The notes beneath the pieces are model-generated. The model saw only the letters and a list, made by a program, of their open reading frames with translations, was not told where the DNA came from and made no database searches. From Rhizobium leguminosarum (GTDB lineage Bacteria > Pseudomonadota > Alphaproteobacteria > Rhizobiales > Rhizobiaceae): a stretch of DNA of 64,000 nucleotides. A program made the translations under genes and the position numbers. Numbering within the stretch: the stretch's first letter is position 1; each line of letters begins with the position of its first letter. The stretch is taken from assembly GCF_001652265.1 (NCBI RefSeq), contig NZ_LWBS01000272.1:1-64000 (forward strand), read 5' to 3'. Positions 33,258 through 40,136 of the stretch are shown here, piece after piece.

Positions 33258-33357
33258 AGCGGTTCAGCTTTTCACGGAACCGCTGAACCGCTCTAGCCAT
33301 TTGTTTTTGCGCAATTCCGGACGGAAAACCGCTTCACACTTTTCCTGGAATTGCTTT
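33252..33357. repeat. Palindromic intergenic element with two hairpins
   Basis: A 17-bp perfect stem, GGCTAGAGCGGTTCAGC (33252-33268) with its complement (33282-33298), includes the stop codon of the preceding gene. A second hairpin pairs GCAATTCCGG with CCTGGAATTGC (ending 33354). The AAAACCGCTTCACACTTTT core is shared with other intergenic repeats in this window. The first hairpin may also stop or protect the upstream transcript. Confidence 0.75.
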
Positions 33358-33415
33358 GAGAATACGCCGGGGATGAACCCCGGCGGACATGTTTCAGGCT
33401 GTCCGAGGCATACAA

Positions 33416-34747
33416 ATGGCAATTTCAGCGAAGACCAGATCGAGACAGGTGCTCATCGGGGAGCCGGACGCTGACGGCGGTCTGAACGACAACAACATGC
33501 ATCCCGGCCACGAGCTTTCCGACCTGCGCAACGTGCAGCGGCAGCCGGCCGGCGAGGCCGTGGTCCACTATGCGCGTTTCGCGCAGATACCCTCCTTTCC
33601 CCATCATCCGCAAGCCGAGCCGGTAGCCTCCGTTCCTGCGCCGCCGATGGATGCGGCGGTGGAAAAGCAGGAGGGTGAGAAGGCACCGGTGCGGCGACGG
33701 GTGGCGCTTGCCTGCGTTAGTTCGCTGATTTTCCACGCGACGCTGGCCGCTCTATTGATCATTGCCTTCCCCAAGGCGCCGGAGGAGACACTGATGGAGG
33801 CAGGCGAAGCGATCAGCGTCGTCATGCTCGGCAGCTCTGACGCCGATCAGAGCGCTGCCGGCGAGACCGAGGTGACCATACAGCAAGAAATTGTTCCGGA
33901 AGCTGTCGAACCCGACACGGTCAAGCCAGTGGAAACAACGGAAATGCAGCCGGAGGCGTTCCAACCGGAAACCGTCCAGCCGACTGATGCAGAGCCGGTA
34001 GAGGCCGTTCAGCCCACGCAGGAGGTGACGCGCCAGTCAGCGGAGACGGTGACGACTGCGGAACCAGAGGTGCTCGTATCGGAAACCCCTGCGGAAACGT
34101 CAGTTGCACAGCCAATGTCGACAGTGGTGCCGGAGCAATCCCCGGAGATGCCGATAACATCCGCCGAACCACTCGCCGCAACCGCGACGCAATCCGAGCC
34201 GGAAGAGATCAAGCCTGTCGAGACGGCCGCGATTTCTCCCGAGCCGGAACCGCCGGCAGAGATCGCCACGCCACAACCAAAACCGAAGCTGGAAAAGCCC
34301 GCGGAAAAGAAGCCGGTCGAAAGAAAGCAGCCTCCAAAGAAGTCACAGGGTTCAGAGGGAGAGGGCAAACAGGAGTCACGCAGGGGCGCCGCGGACGGGC
34401 AGGCAGACGCCAACTCCGACAATAATTCACGCACGTCGGGCGGAAGGAGTGGATCGGGCGGTGCATCCGAAGCCAATTACAAGGGCAAGATCGTCTCGCG
34501 ACTGTTTCGTTGCGTTGACCGGATTGAATCGCGATATCGTCGCGATTCTGCATCCTTGAATGTTCGCATCACGATTAACCGCAACGGAGATATCACTGCA
34601 TCGGGCCTAGTCCGAGGTTCGGGCTTGGCCGAGGTGGATGGTGCCGTTATGTCCCGGATCGCTTCCTGTAATCTTCCCGCTATGCCGGATGACTGGGTCG
34701 GATCCTCGCGGTCGTACAGTTTTCCAGTGCAGGTCACGGCTCGATAA
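33416..34747 (+). CDS. tonB: TonB-family energy transducer
   Basis: A 443-residue inner-membrane protein linking proton-motive force to outer-membrane heme/siderophore receptors. A cytoplasmic region of about 90 residues, longer than in E. coli TonB, precedes the single anchor (VALACVSSLIFHATLAALLIIAF). A very long Pro/Glu/Thr-rich periplasmic spacer follows, ending in Lys-Pro repeats. The C-terminal TonB domain is KIVSRLFRCVDRIESRYRRD ... SGLAEVDGAVMSRI. An ATG at 33389 is an alternative start. No exbB/exbD is adjacent. Its divergence from hmuPSTUV matches known Rhizobium leguminosarum gene order. Confidence 0.88.
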   Translation: MAISAKTRSRQVLIGEPDADGGLNDNNMHPGHELSDLRNVQRQPAGEAVVHYARFAQIPSFPHHPQAEPVASVPAPPMDAAVEKQEGEKAPVRRRVALACVSSLIFHATLAALLIIAFPKAPEETLMEAGEAISVVMLGSSDADQSAAGETEVTIQQEIVPEAVEPDTVKPVETTEMQPEAFQPETVQPTDAEPVEAVQPTQEVTRQSAETVTTAEPEVLVSETPAETSVAQPMSTVVPEQSPEMPITSAEPLAATATQSEPEEIKPVETAAISPEPEPPAEIATPQPKPKLEKPAEKKPVERKQPPKKSQGSEGEGKQESRRGAADGQADANSDNNSRTSGGRSGSGGASEANYKGKIVSRLFRCVDRIESRYRRDSASLNVRITINRNGDITASGLVRGSGLAEVDGAVMSRIASCNLPAMPDDWVGSSRSYSFPVQVTAR

Positions 34748-34750
34748 AAT

Positions 34751-34765
34751 ATGATAAAACTAATC
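34751..34765. promoter_or_regulatory. IRO-like (RirA) iron box upstream of the DUF2325 operon
   Basis: TGATAAAACTAATCA fits TGA-N9-TCA and has four-base symmetric arms (TGAT / ATCA). It starts 4 bases after the tonB stop and 92 bp before the DUF2325 start, in an A/T-rich stretch that would suit a promoter. Confidence 0.55.
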
Positions 34766-34856
34766 AACTTTATACTTTACTCTAAAAATCAACTTTAATA
34801 AGGTCCGCTCGCACACGCAGGAATCGTGTGACGATCAACGAGCGAACGGGTGGCAT

Positions 34857-35264
34857 ATGGCTCGCAAGGGCAAGAAGGGTTCGAACCGGGAGGTCCGCGA
34901 CAGCGCGGGCGAGGACGCCGGTCAGGTATCCCCGGGGCGATCCAAACTGGATGGCCGCAGTTTCCTCTATGTCGGCGGCCGCGACTGCCAGGTGGCGCAT
35001 CTTCGCCAGATCTGCAGCAATTTCGGTGCCGAGCTCATTCATCACGACGGCGGGCTGCGCGAGGCGGTTTCCCGCATCGATACTGTCCTTCCCTCGGTCG
35101 ACTGCGTGTTCTGCCCGATCGACTGTATCAGCCACGATGCCTGCCTGCGCGTGAAGACCGGCTGCAAGAAGTTCGGCAAGGCCTTCATCCCGCTTCGCAA
35201 TGGCAGCAAGTCCAGCCTGGAGCGTGCGCTGCAGACGATGAACGAACGAGACAATTCCCGATGA
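34857..35264 (+). CDS. DUF2325 Cys-rich protein
   Basis: A 135-residue cytoplasmic protein of the DUF2325 family, function unknown. A basic, disordered start (1-33) precedes the domain (RSFLYVGGRDCQVAHLRQIC ... HHDGG). Seven Cys are present, five clustered as CVFCPIDC-x5-C-x6-C (83, 86, 90, 96, 103), along with His48, 62, 63 and 93. This looks like a metal, Fe-S or heme site. It overlaps the next gene by 4 bp, follows an iron box and lies between tonB and a heme monooxygenase, so an iron or heme role is inferred. Confidence 0.82.
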   Translation: MARKGKKGSNREVRDSAGEDAGQVSPGRSKLDGRSFLYVGGRDCQVAHLRQICSNFGAELIHHDGGLREAVSRIDTVLPSVDCVFCPIDCISHDACLRVKTGCKKFGKAFIPLRNGSKSSLERALQTMNERDNSR

Positions 35265-35539
35265 ACGACCAGCGCCCCGACGGCTTCACCATGATCGGCC
35301 TGCACAAGCTTGCCGCGCAGGCAGGCGAGGGCCTCGTGCCCGAACTCTACGAACTTTTCCAGCAGCAGCAGCATGCCGAACGCCAGCAGATCTACCAGAA
35401 TGTGACGCTGTTCCCGACCTGGGAAGCGCGCATGCCGGGAGAAGCGGCAACAACACCGCTTGGCCCGGCGGCGGCAAACGGCGATAACGTTCTCGCCTTT
35501 CCCTCGCCTGTGGCAAGGGCGGGCAAAAGGAAGGTCTAA
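35261..35539 (+). CDS. Small protein translationally coupled to the DUF2325 gene
   Basis: A 92-residue protein with no family I recognise. The ATG overlaps the DUF2325 stop (ATGA). The N-terminal half is helical (LHKLAAQAGEGLVPELYELFQQQQHAERQQIYQNV). The C-terminal half is Pro/Ala-rich and probably disordered, ending in AGKRKV. The frame is open further upstream, but that part is a shadow of the DUF2325 gene. The tight coupling suggests that the two products act together. Confidence 0.7.
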   Translation: MNDQRPDGFTMIGLHKLAAQAGEGLVPELYELFQQQQHAERQQIYQNVTLFPTWEARMPGEAATTPLGPAAANGDNVLAFPSPVARAGKRKV

Positions 35540-35642
35540 AGCGCGTCGCAATCCTTCAGATTCGCTTCTCGCGCTTTAGGTCTTTGTTTTTACGCATGTC
35601 GTTATCGCAAAACCGCTACACACTTTTGCGCGACACGCTTAG
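35536..35642. repeat. Two-hairpin intergenic repeat, copy 2
   Basis: Nearly identical to 124-226, with the same CTAAAGCGCG / CGCGCTTTAG and ACGCATGTCG / CGCGACACGCTT arms. It begins at the stop codon of the upstream gene and ends 9 bp before hmuQ, so it may separate or attenuate the two. Confidence 0.75.
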
Positions 35643-35650
35643 GAGATTTC

Positions 35651-35965
35651 ATGTATATCGCAATGAACCGCTTCAAGGTTGCAACCGGGAGCGAAGGCGA
35701 TTTCGAGACGGTCTGGCGCAATCGTGAGTCCAGCCTGCCCCAGGTGCCCGGTTTCGTCGAATTCCGCCTGCTGCGCGGTAAGGTCAACGAAGAGGAAGGC
35801 TATACGCTCTATTCCTCGCACACGGTCTGGAAAAGCGAAGCGGATTTTCAGAACTGGACGAAGTCCGAGAGTTTTCGCGTAGCGCACCGCAATGCCGGCG
35901 ATCACAAGGCGATCTACAAGGGACCGCCGGTCTTCGAAGGCTTCAACGTCGTCGACGGCATATGA
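35651..35965 (+). CDS. hmuQ: IsdG/HmuQ-type heme-degrading monooxygenase
   Basis: A 104-residue ABM-fold enzyme that breaks down heme in the cytoplasm, complementing HmuS. The three IsdG-type catalytic residues are visible at the expected places: Asn6 (MYIAMNRF), Trp69 (FQNWTKS) and His79 (FRVAHRN). AGGAG precedes the ATG. It lies downstream of the iron-box-led DUF2325 pair, separated by an intergenic repeat. Confidence 0.88.
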   Translation: MYIAMNRFKVATGSEGDFETVWRNRESSLPQVPGFVEFRLLRGKVNEEEGYTLYSSHTVWKSEADFQNWTKSESFRVAHRNAGDHKAIYKGPPVFEGFNVVDGI

Positions 35966-36025
35966 TTTTGGTCGACACGGTTTTGGCCTGCCGTTCGGCG
36001 CGGAAAGTGAATGAGGCTTGGCTCC

Positions 36026-36050
36026 CTCTTCTCCCCGCTGGGGAGAAGAG
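36026..36050. repeat. CTCTTCTCCCC palindrome (dispersed repeat, possible terminator)
   Basis: An 11-bp perfect stem (CTCTTCTCCCC / GGGGAGAAGAG) with a 3-nt loop lies between convergent hmuQ and the DUF423 gene. A related half (CACCTTCTCC, 36070-36080) follows, and another (CCTTCTCCCCGCTG) occurs at 19592-19605. It may end both transcripts. Confidence 0.6.
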
Positions 36051-36134
36051 ATCTGTGGCAACGTCTTGGCCCACCTTCTCCGTCGAGTGAGAAGATCGGA
36101 GCTGTTCGTTGAGCAACGCTCCGAACCGCCGATC

Positions 36135-36506
36135 TCAAGTCCTGACGCGGAAGACTGCGCCTGCCGCAACGGCCAGCCAGCCAAGCATCATCGCCCAGCC
36201 GCCGGTCGGCGCGGCGTAGGGGAAGAGGCCGGAGCCGGAAAAGCGCAGGGTGACGAGATCGCCCGCAAAAAGCAGCGTTCCGACAATCATCAGAAAACCG
36301 GCCAGCCAGGCGGTTCTGAGCCTGACGTTGCCGAGAGCCAATGCCAGCAGGGCAGGGGCGTGGGCAAGGCACATGGCAGATGCGGATGCCGCAAGATTGG
36401 CCCCGCCGCCGCCATGGGCAGCAAGGGCGGCAAGCGCCACGCCGGCGACGCCAAACAGGCCGGCAAAGAGATAGAGCACCGGTTCCAGACGCGCGTTCAA
36501 GCTCAT
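36135..36506 (-). CDS. DUF423 membrane protein
   Basis: A 123-residue inner-membrane protein with four hydrophobic segments. The first two carry the DUF423 pattern (FGVAGVALAALAAHGGG), and the last is GGWAMMLGWLAVAAGAVFRV. Family function is unknown. Its ATG overlaps the truncated-hemoglobin stop by 4 bp, so the two are translationally coupled. Confidence 0.85.
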   Translation of the reverse strand: MSLNARLEPVLYLFAGLFGVAGVALAALAAHGGGGANLAASASAMCLAHAPALLALALGNVRLRTAWLAGFLMIVGTLLFAGDLVTLRFSGSGLFPYAAPTGGWAMMLGWLAVAAGAVFRVRT

Positions 36507-36931
36507 GGTTGCTCCTTGTTGTCAGGGGCCTTGTTCTGCATGTGATAGGCGAGCCGTTCCACCGGCGCCCAGATGAGATCGCGCAGCGCTTGGCTTGATA
36601 TCGTCTCGTCCAGGGCGCGGCGGAAGCAGAGCAGCCATTCGTCGCGCTCGATAGGGCCGATCTCGGCGACGAAATGGCGGCTGCGCAGACGCGGATGGCC
36701 GCGCTTGTCGGTATAGAGCGGCGGGCCGCCGAGATAACCGGTCATATATTCGTAGAATTTTTCTTCGCTGCCCGTAAGGCTCGGCGGGTGGACGGCGCGC
36801 ACGTTTCTCGCCTCCGGAAGCCTGTCCATCAGTTCGTAGAAGCGGTGCGTTAGCGCCCGTACGACAGGATCGCCGCCAATCGCCTCATAGAGTGTGGTGA
36901 CCTTCTCCGTCACGAAACCATCCCATGCCAT
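36503..36931 (-). CDS. Group II truncated hemoglobin
   Basis: A 142-residue 2-on-2 globin that binds heme and probably O2 or NO. The globin start is TLYEAIGGDPVVRALTHRFYELMD. The heme-proximal His lies in the RSRHFVAEIG segment, and the group II Trp is in IWAPVERL. The ATG at 36931 (MAWDGF) is chosen; an in-frame ATG at 36952 is possible. Coupled to the DUF423 gene. The heme-rich neighbourhood is suggestive but may be coincidence. Confidence 0.87.
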   Translation of the reverse strand: MAWDGFVTEKVTTLYEAIGGDPVVRALTHRFYELMDRLPEARNVRAVHPPSLTGSEEKFYEYMTGYLGGPPLYTDKRGHPRLRSRHFVAEIGPIERDEWLLCFRRALDETISSQALRDLIWAPVERLAYHMQNKAPDNKEQP

Positions 36932-37051
36932 CCTAATCCCCGGCCTCTTCATGCACCGGGCGGAAAATGATCGCAACTGTCATCAAGATGCCGCGGCATT
37001 TCGCGCATAATGCCGGGATGGCAGGGGTTGTGGCCGATTCTTCTTGACAAA

Positions 37052-37065
37052 ACCGTCTGGACGGT
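37052..37065. promoter_or_regulatory. TetR operator before the SMR efflux pair
   Basis: ACCGTC-TG-GACGGT is a perfect inverted repeat between a TTGACA -35-like hexamer (37044-37049) and a TATCTT -10-like hexamer (37065-37070), 13 bp before the TetR start. It is an ideal position for autorepression. Confidence 0.7.
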
Positions 37066-37078
37066 ATCTTTGATTTGC

Positions 37079-37642
37079 ATGTCGAATGCTCATCATCGCA
37101 AGAAACAGCCCGTGCTCGTGCGCCAGCAGTTGCTGGAGGTCGCCGCGCGCCTTGCTGCCAGCGACGGCATGGCCGCCGTCACGCTCGATGCGGTTTCCGC
37201 TGCGTCCAGCGTCAGCAAGGGCGGGCTGCTGCATCATTTCCCGACGAAGAATGCGCTGCTCGATGCTCTGTTCGAGAGCCTGCTCGAAAAGTTCGACGCC
37301 GATATAGAGGAACTGATGCGCGGCGATCCGCTGCCGCAGGGGCGCTTCACCCGCGCCTATCTCAGGGCGGTATCCGGTCTCAAGGAGCGTCCCGACGATT
37401 CCAGGAGTTGGACGCAGGTGACGATCGCGCTTCTTGCCGAACCACGGCTGCGTCTTCGCTGGCGCCAATGGGTGCAGGCGCGGGCGGAGGAATATATCGG
37501 CACCGACTCCTCCCTCGACGCACAAGTCGTGCGTTTCGCCGCCGACGGACTTTGGTTCGCAGATACGTTGGAAAGCCATGATATCAACGGCGTTCTGAGG
37601 CGGGATCTCATCGATCGCCTTGTCGAACTGACCGGCAAGTAA
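37079..37642 (+). CDS. TetR-family repressor of the SMR transporter
   Basis: A 187-residue repressor. The helix-turn-helix (about 15-60) includes VTLDAVSAASSVSKGGLLHHFPTK. The C-terminal TetR_C-like domain has RLRWRQWVQARAEEYIG. The start at 37079 (MSNAHHRKK) places the ATG just after the promoter-operator. The SMR gene follows by 18 bp, so the pair is one autoregulated efflux operon like those that respond to quaternary ammonium compounds. Confidence 0.88.
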   Translation: MSNAHHRKKQPVLVRQQLLEVAARLAASDGMAAVTLDAVSAASSVSKGGLLHHFPTKNALLDALFESLLEKFDADIEELMRGDPLPQGRFTRAYLRAVSGLKERPDDSRSWTQVTIALLAEPRLRLRWRQWVQARAEEYIGTDSSLDAQVVRFAADGLWFADTLESHDINGVLRRDLIDRLVELTGK

Positions 37643-37660
37643 TTCGAAAAGGAATTCGCC

Positions 37661-38002
37661 ATGAGCCAGGCCGCCGTCTACGGGCTGCTGTTTGCAGCCA
37701 TCGTGCTTGAAGTCATCGGCACGACCGCGCTGCAGCTGTCGCAGCAGTTCACCCGCATCGGGCCGACGGCACTCGTGGTCGCCTGCTATGCTGCTGCCTT
37801 TTATTGCCTGTCGTTGACGCTGAAAAGCATCCCCGTTGGTATCGCCTATGCGATTTGGAGCGCTTTGGGAATCGTGCTTATTTCCTCGGTCGGTCTGGTC
37901 TTCTTCAAGCAGCGCCTCGATCTGCCGGCAATCGTCGGGCTCGGGCTGATCATAACAGGCGTTGTGGTCGTCAATCTATTTTCTAAATCGGTTTCGCATT
38001 GA
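37661..38002 (+). CDS. Small multidrug resistance (SMR) transporter
   Basis: A 113-residue four-helix inner-membrane transporter of the EmrE/QacE family. The essential membrane Glu lies in TM1 (AIVLEVIGTTAL), and the TM3 signature is AYAIWSALGIVLI. Such proteins export quaternary ammonium compounds or guanidinium as antiparallel dimers. Co-operonic with the TetR gene. Confidence 0.92.
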   Translation: MSQAAVYGLLFAAIVLEVIGTTALQLSQQFTRIGPTALVVACYAAAFYCLSLTLKSIPVGIAYAIWSALGIVLISSVGLVFFKQRLDLPAIVGLGLIITGVVVVNLFSKSVSH

Positions 38003-38055
38003 TATTGCTGCCATATTGCCAGGCGTTTTTTCCGTCTTCGGCCGGTAAATTTTCC

Positions 38056-38079
38056 CCTTTGTCAAAATACTGACAAAGG
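38056..38079. promoter_or_regulatory. Perfect inverted repeat upstream of the ThuA-like gene
   Basis: CCTTTGTCA, six bases, then TGACAAAGG: 9-bp perfect arms in the gap between the SMR and ThuA-like genes, 114 bp before the latter. Probably an operator of an unidentified regulator. Confidence 0.6.
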
Positions 38080-38193
38080 TCTATGTGTTCCTTGGACGTG
38101 GAGGAGACGAGGCGCAGCCAGCGCCGTTTTCCAAAGCGCTTTGAATCCTGCCTTCCCGCCTATCGATACTTCCAGGTTCTACAGGAGCACATC

Positions 38194-38979
38194 ATGGCCA
38201 TTCGCACCGTCGTCTGGGGAGAGAATATCCACGAGAATACCAATGCCGTCGTCCGGGGGATCTATCCCGAAGGCATGCACACGACGATCGCCAACGCGCT
38301 GAACACCGATCCCAGTATCTCGGCGACGACAGCGACGCTGCAGGAGCCGGAACACGGTCTCAGCGAAGCCCGCCTTGCCGAAACCGACGTCTTGACCTGG
38401 TGGGGCCACAAGGATCACGGCGCTGTCTCCGACGCCGTCGTCGAGCGGGTTGCCAAGCGCGTCTGGGAAGGCATGGGCCTGCTCGTGCTGCATTCCGGCC
38501 ATTTCTCCAAGATCTTCAAGCGGCTGATGGGCACGCCCTGCGCGCTGAAATGGCGCGAGGCGGGCGAGCGCGAGCGTCTGTGGACGATCAACCAGCGCCA
38601 TCCGATCGCCGCCGGCATCGGCGAGCATTTCGAACTCGAGAACGAGGAAATGTACGGGGAGCAGTTCTCGGTGCCGGAACCGCTTGAAACGGTGTTCATC
38701 TCCTGGTTCCAAGGCGGGGAAGTGTTCCGCTCGGGCCTGACTTGGCGCCGTGGCGCCGGCAACATCTTCTATTTCCGCCCCGGCCACGAGACCTATCCGA
38801 CCTATCACGACGTCAATGTGCAGAAGGTGCTGATCAACGGCGTGAAGTGGGCCTATAACCCTGAGGGGTCGTTGACTGGTATCACCGACGCCCCAAATGT
38901 GCCGGTAGAAAAAGCACTGGAGCCGATCGTCGAACGCGGCCCGAGACTGCACCAGGCCGGCGAAGCCGGTTACCGCTGA
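38194..38979 (+). CDS. thuA: ThuA-domain trehalose utilization protein
   Basis: A 261-residue ThuA-family protein with a glutamine-amidotransferase-like fold. AGGAG precedes the ATG at 38194. Family marks: [38 protein letters not shown] and [21 protein letters not shown]. In Sinorhizobium, ThuA and ThuB convert trehalose and related disaccharides to 3-keto derivatives. Here it is followed 9 bp later by an oxidoreductase, the same pairing. The true substrate is uncertain. Confidence 0.85.
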   Translation: MAIRTVVWGENIHENTNAVVRGIYPEGMHTTIANALNTDPSISATTATLQEPEHGLSEARLAETDVLTWWGHKDHGAVSDAVVERVAKRVWEGMGLLVLHSGHFSKIFKRLMGTPCALKWREAGERERLWTINQRHPIAAGIGEHFELENEEMYGEQFSVPEPLETVFISWFQGGEVFRSGLTWRRGAGNIFYFRPGHETYPTYHDVNVQKVLINGVKWAYNPEGSLTGITDAPNVPVEKALEPIVERGPRLHQAGEAGYR

Positions 38980-38988
38980 GGAGCATCC

Positions 38989-40032
38989 ATGCGACTACTC
39001 GTTCTTGGCACGGGGGTGATGGCGAAAAACCAGCTCGCCCGCTTCCCTCTCATCGACGGCGTGACGGTGGTCGGCGCCGTCGACACCGATCCCGAACGGC
39101 TTTCGGCCTTCGCCGATAAGTTCAACATCGAAAAACGGTTTCTTTCGCTGGAGGAGGCGATCGCCTGGGGTGAATTCGATGCGGCGACAAATGTCACGCC
39201 CGACCGCATCCATCACCCGACGACGATGGCGCTGATTGCTGCGGGCAAGCACGTTTTCTGCGAAAAGCCGCTGGCGGAGAACTATGCGAAGGCGCTGGAG
39301 ATGACGGAGGCGGCCGAAAAGGCCGGCGTCATCAACATGGTCAACCTCACCTATCGCAACGTCGCGCCGTTGCAGCGCGCCCGTGAGATGGTGCTCGCCG
39401 GCGAGCTCGGCACGATCAGACATGTGGAAGCCTCCTATCTCCAGAGCTGGCTGGTGTCGCGCGCCTGGGGCGACTGGCGCACGGAATCGACCTGGCTGTG
39501 GCGGCTTTCCACCGGCCATGGTTCGAACGGCGTGCTCGGCGACGTCGGCATCCATATTCTGGATTTCGCCGCCTATGGCGCGGCGACCGACATCGATCAC
39601 GTCTTTGCGCGGCTGAAGACCTTCAACAAGGCGCCGGGCGGCCAGATCGGCGAATATCTGCTCGATGCCAATGACAGCTTCACCATGTCTGTCGATTTCG
39701 CCAACGGCGCGCTTGGCGTCATCCATGCCAGCCGCTGGGCGACAGGGCATCTGAACGAGTTGAAGCTGCGTATTTATGGCGAGAGGGGCAGCCTTGAGGT
39801 CATCCACCGTCCCAGCGGTTCCGAGCTGCATGGCTGCCTCGGCGAGGATGTCGAAACCGCGACCTGGACGAAGATCGAGGTTGAACCGGTGGCGACCAAC
39901 TACGAGCGTTTTGCCGAGGCCGTGGCAAGCGGCATCCAGCCGGACCCGAACTTCCGCCACGCCGCCAACCTGCAGAAGGTGCTCGACCTTGCGATGGTGA
40001 CCGAGCGCGAGCGACGCGAGCTGAAGGTCTGA
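38989..40032 (+). CDS. Gfo/Idh/MocA-family oxidoreductase (ThuB-like)
   Basis: A 347-residue NAD(P)-dependent sugar oxidoreductase. The Rossmann start is RLLVLGTGVMAKNQLARFP, the NAD-binding EKP motif is VFCEKPLAENY (about 90-100), and the substrate domain follows with GHGSNGVLGDVGIHILDFA. Operonic with the ThuA-like gene, so it probably oxidises or reduces the same sugar derivative. Confidence 0.88.
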   Translation: MRLLVLGTGVMAKNQLARFPLIDGVTVVGAVDTDPERLSAFADKFNIEKRFLSLEEAIAWGEFDAATNVTPDRIHHPTTMALIAAGKHVFCEKPLAENYAKALEMTEAAEKAGVINMVNLTYRNVAPLQRAREMVLAGELGTIRHVEASYLQSWLVSRAWGDWRTESTWLWRLSTGHGSNGVLGDVGIHILDFAAYGAATDIDHVFARLKTFNKAPGGQIGEYLLDANDSFTMSVDFANGALGVIHASRWATGHLNELKLRIYGERGSLEVIHRPSGSELHGCLGEDVETATWTKIEVEPVATNYERFAEAVASGIQPDPNFRHAANLQKVLDLAMVTERERRELKV

Positions 40033-40136
40033 TCCTGTCCGCTGGATAAGCTGCCGTTCATCCGACGGTGGCTTATCCAGCGCATCGGCGCACCATCGGC
40101 TTTCAGTCCGCAATATTTTCGCGCTATGCTCTGGCA

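Noticed and set aside
34850..35260. N-terminal extension of the 92-residue protein's frame across the DUF2325 gene
   Set aside because: This part is out of frame with a recognised domain and Arg-rich. The ATGA overlap gives a natural start at 35261.
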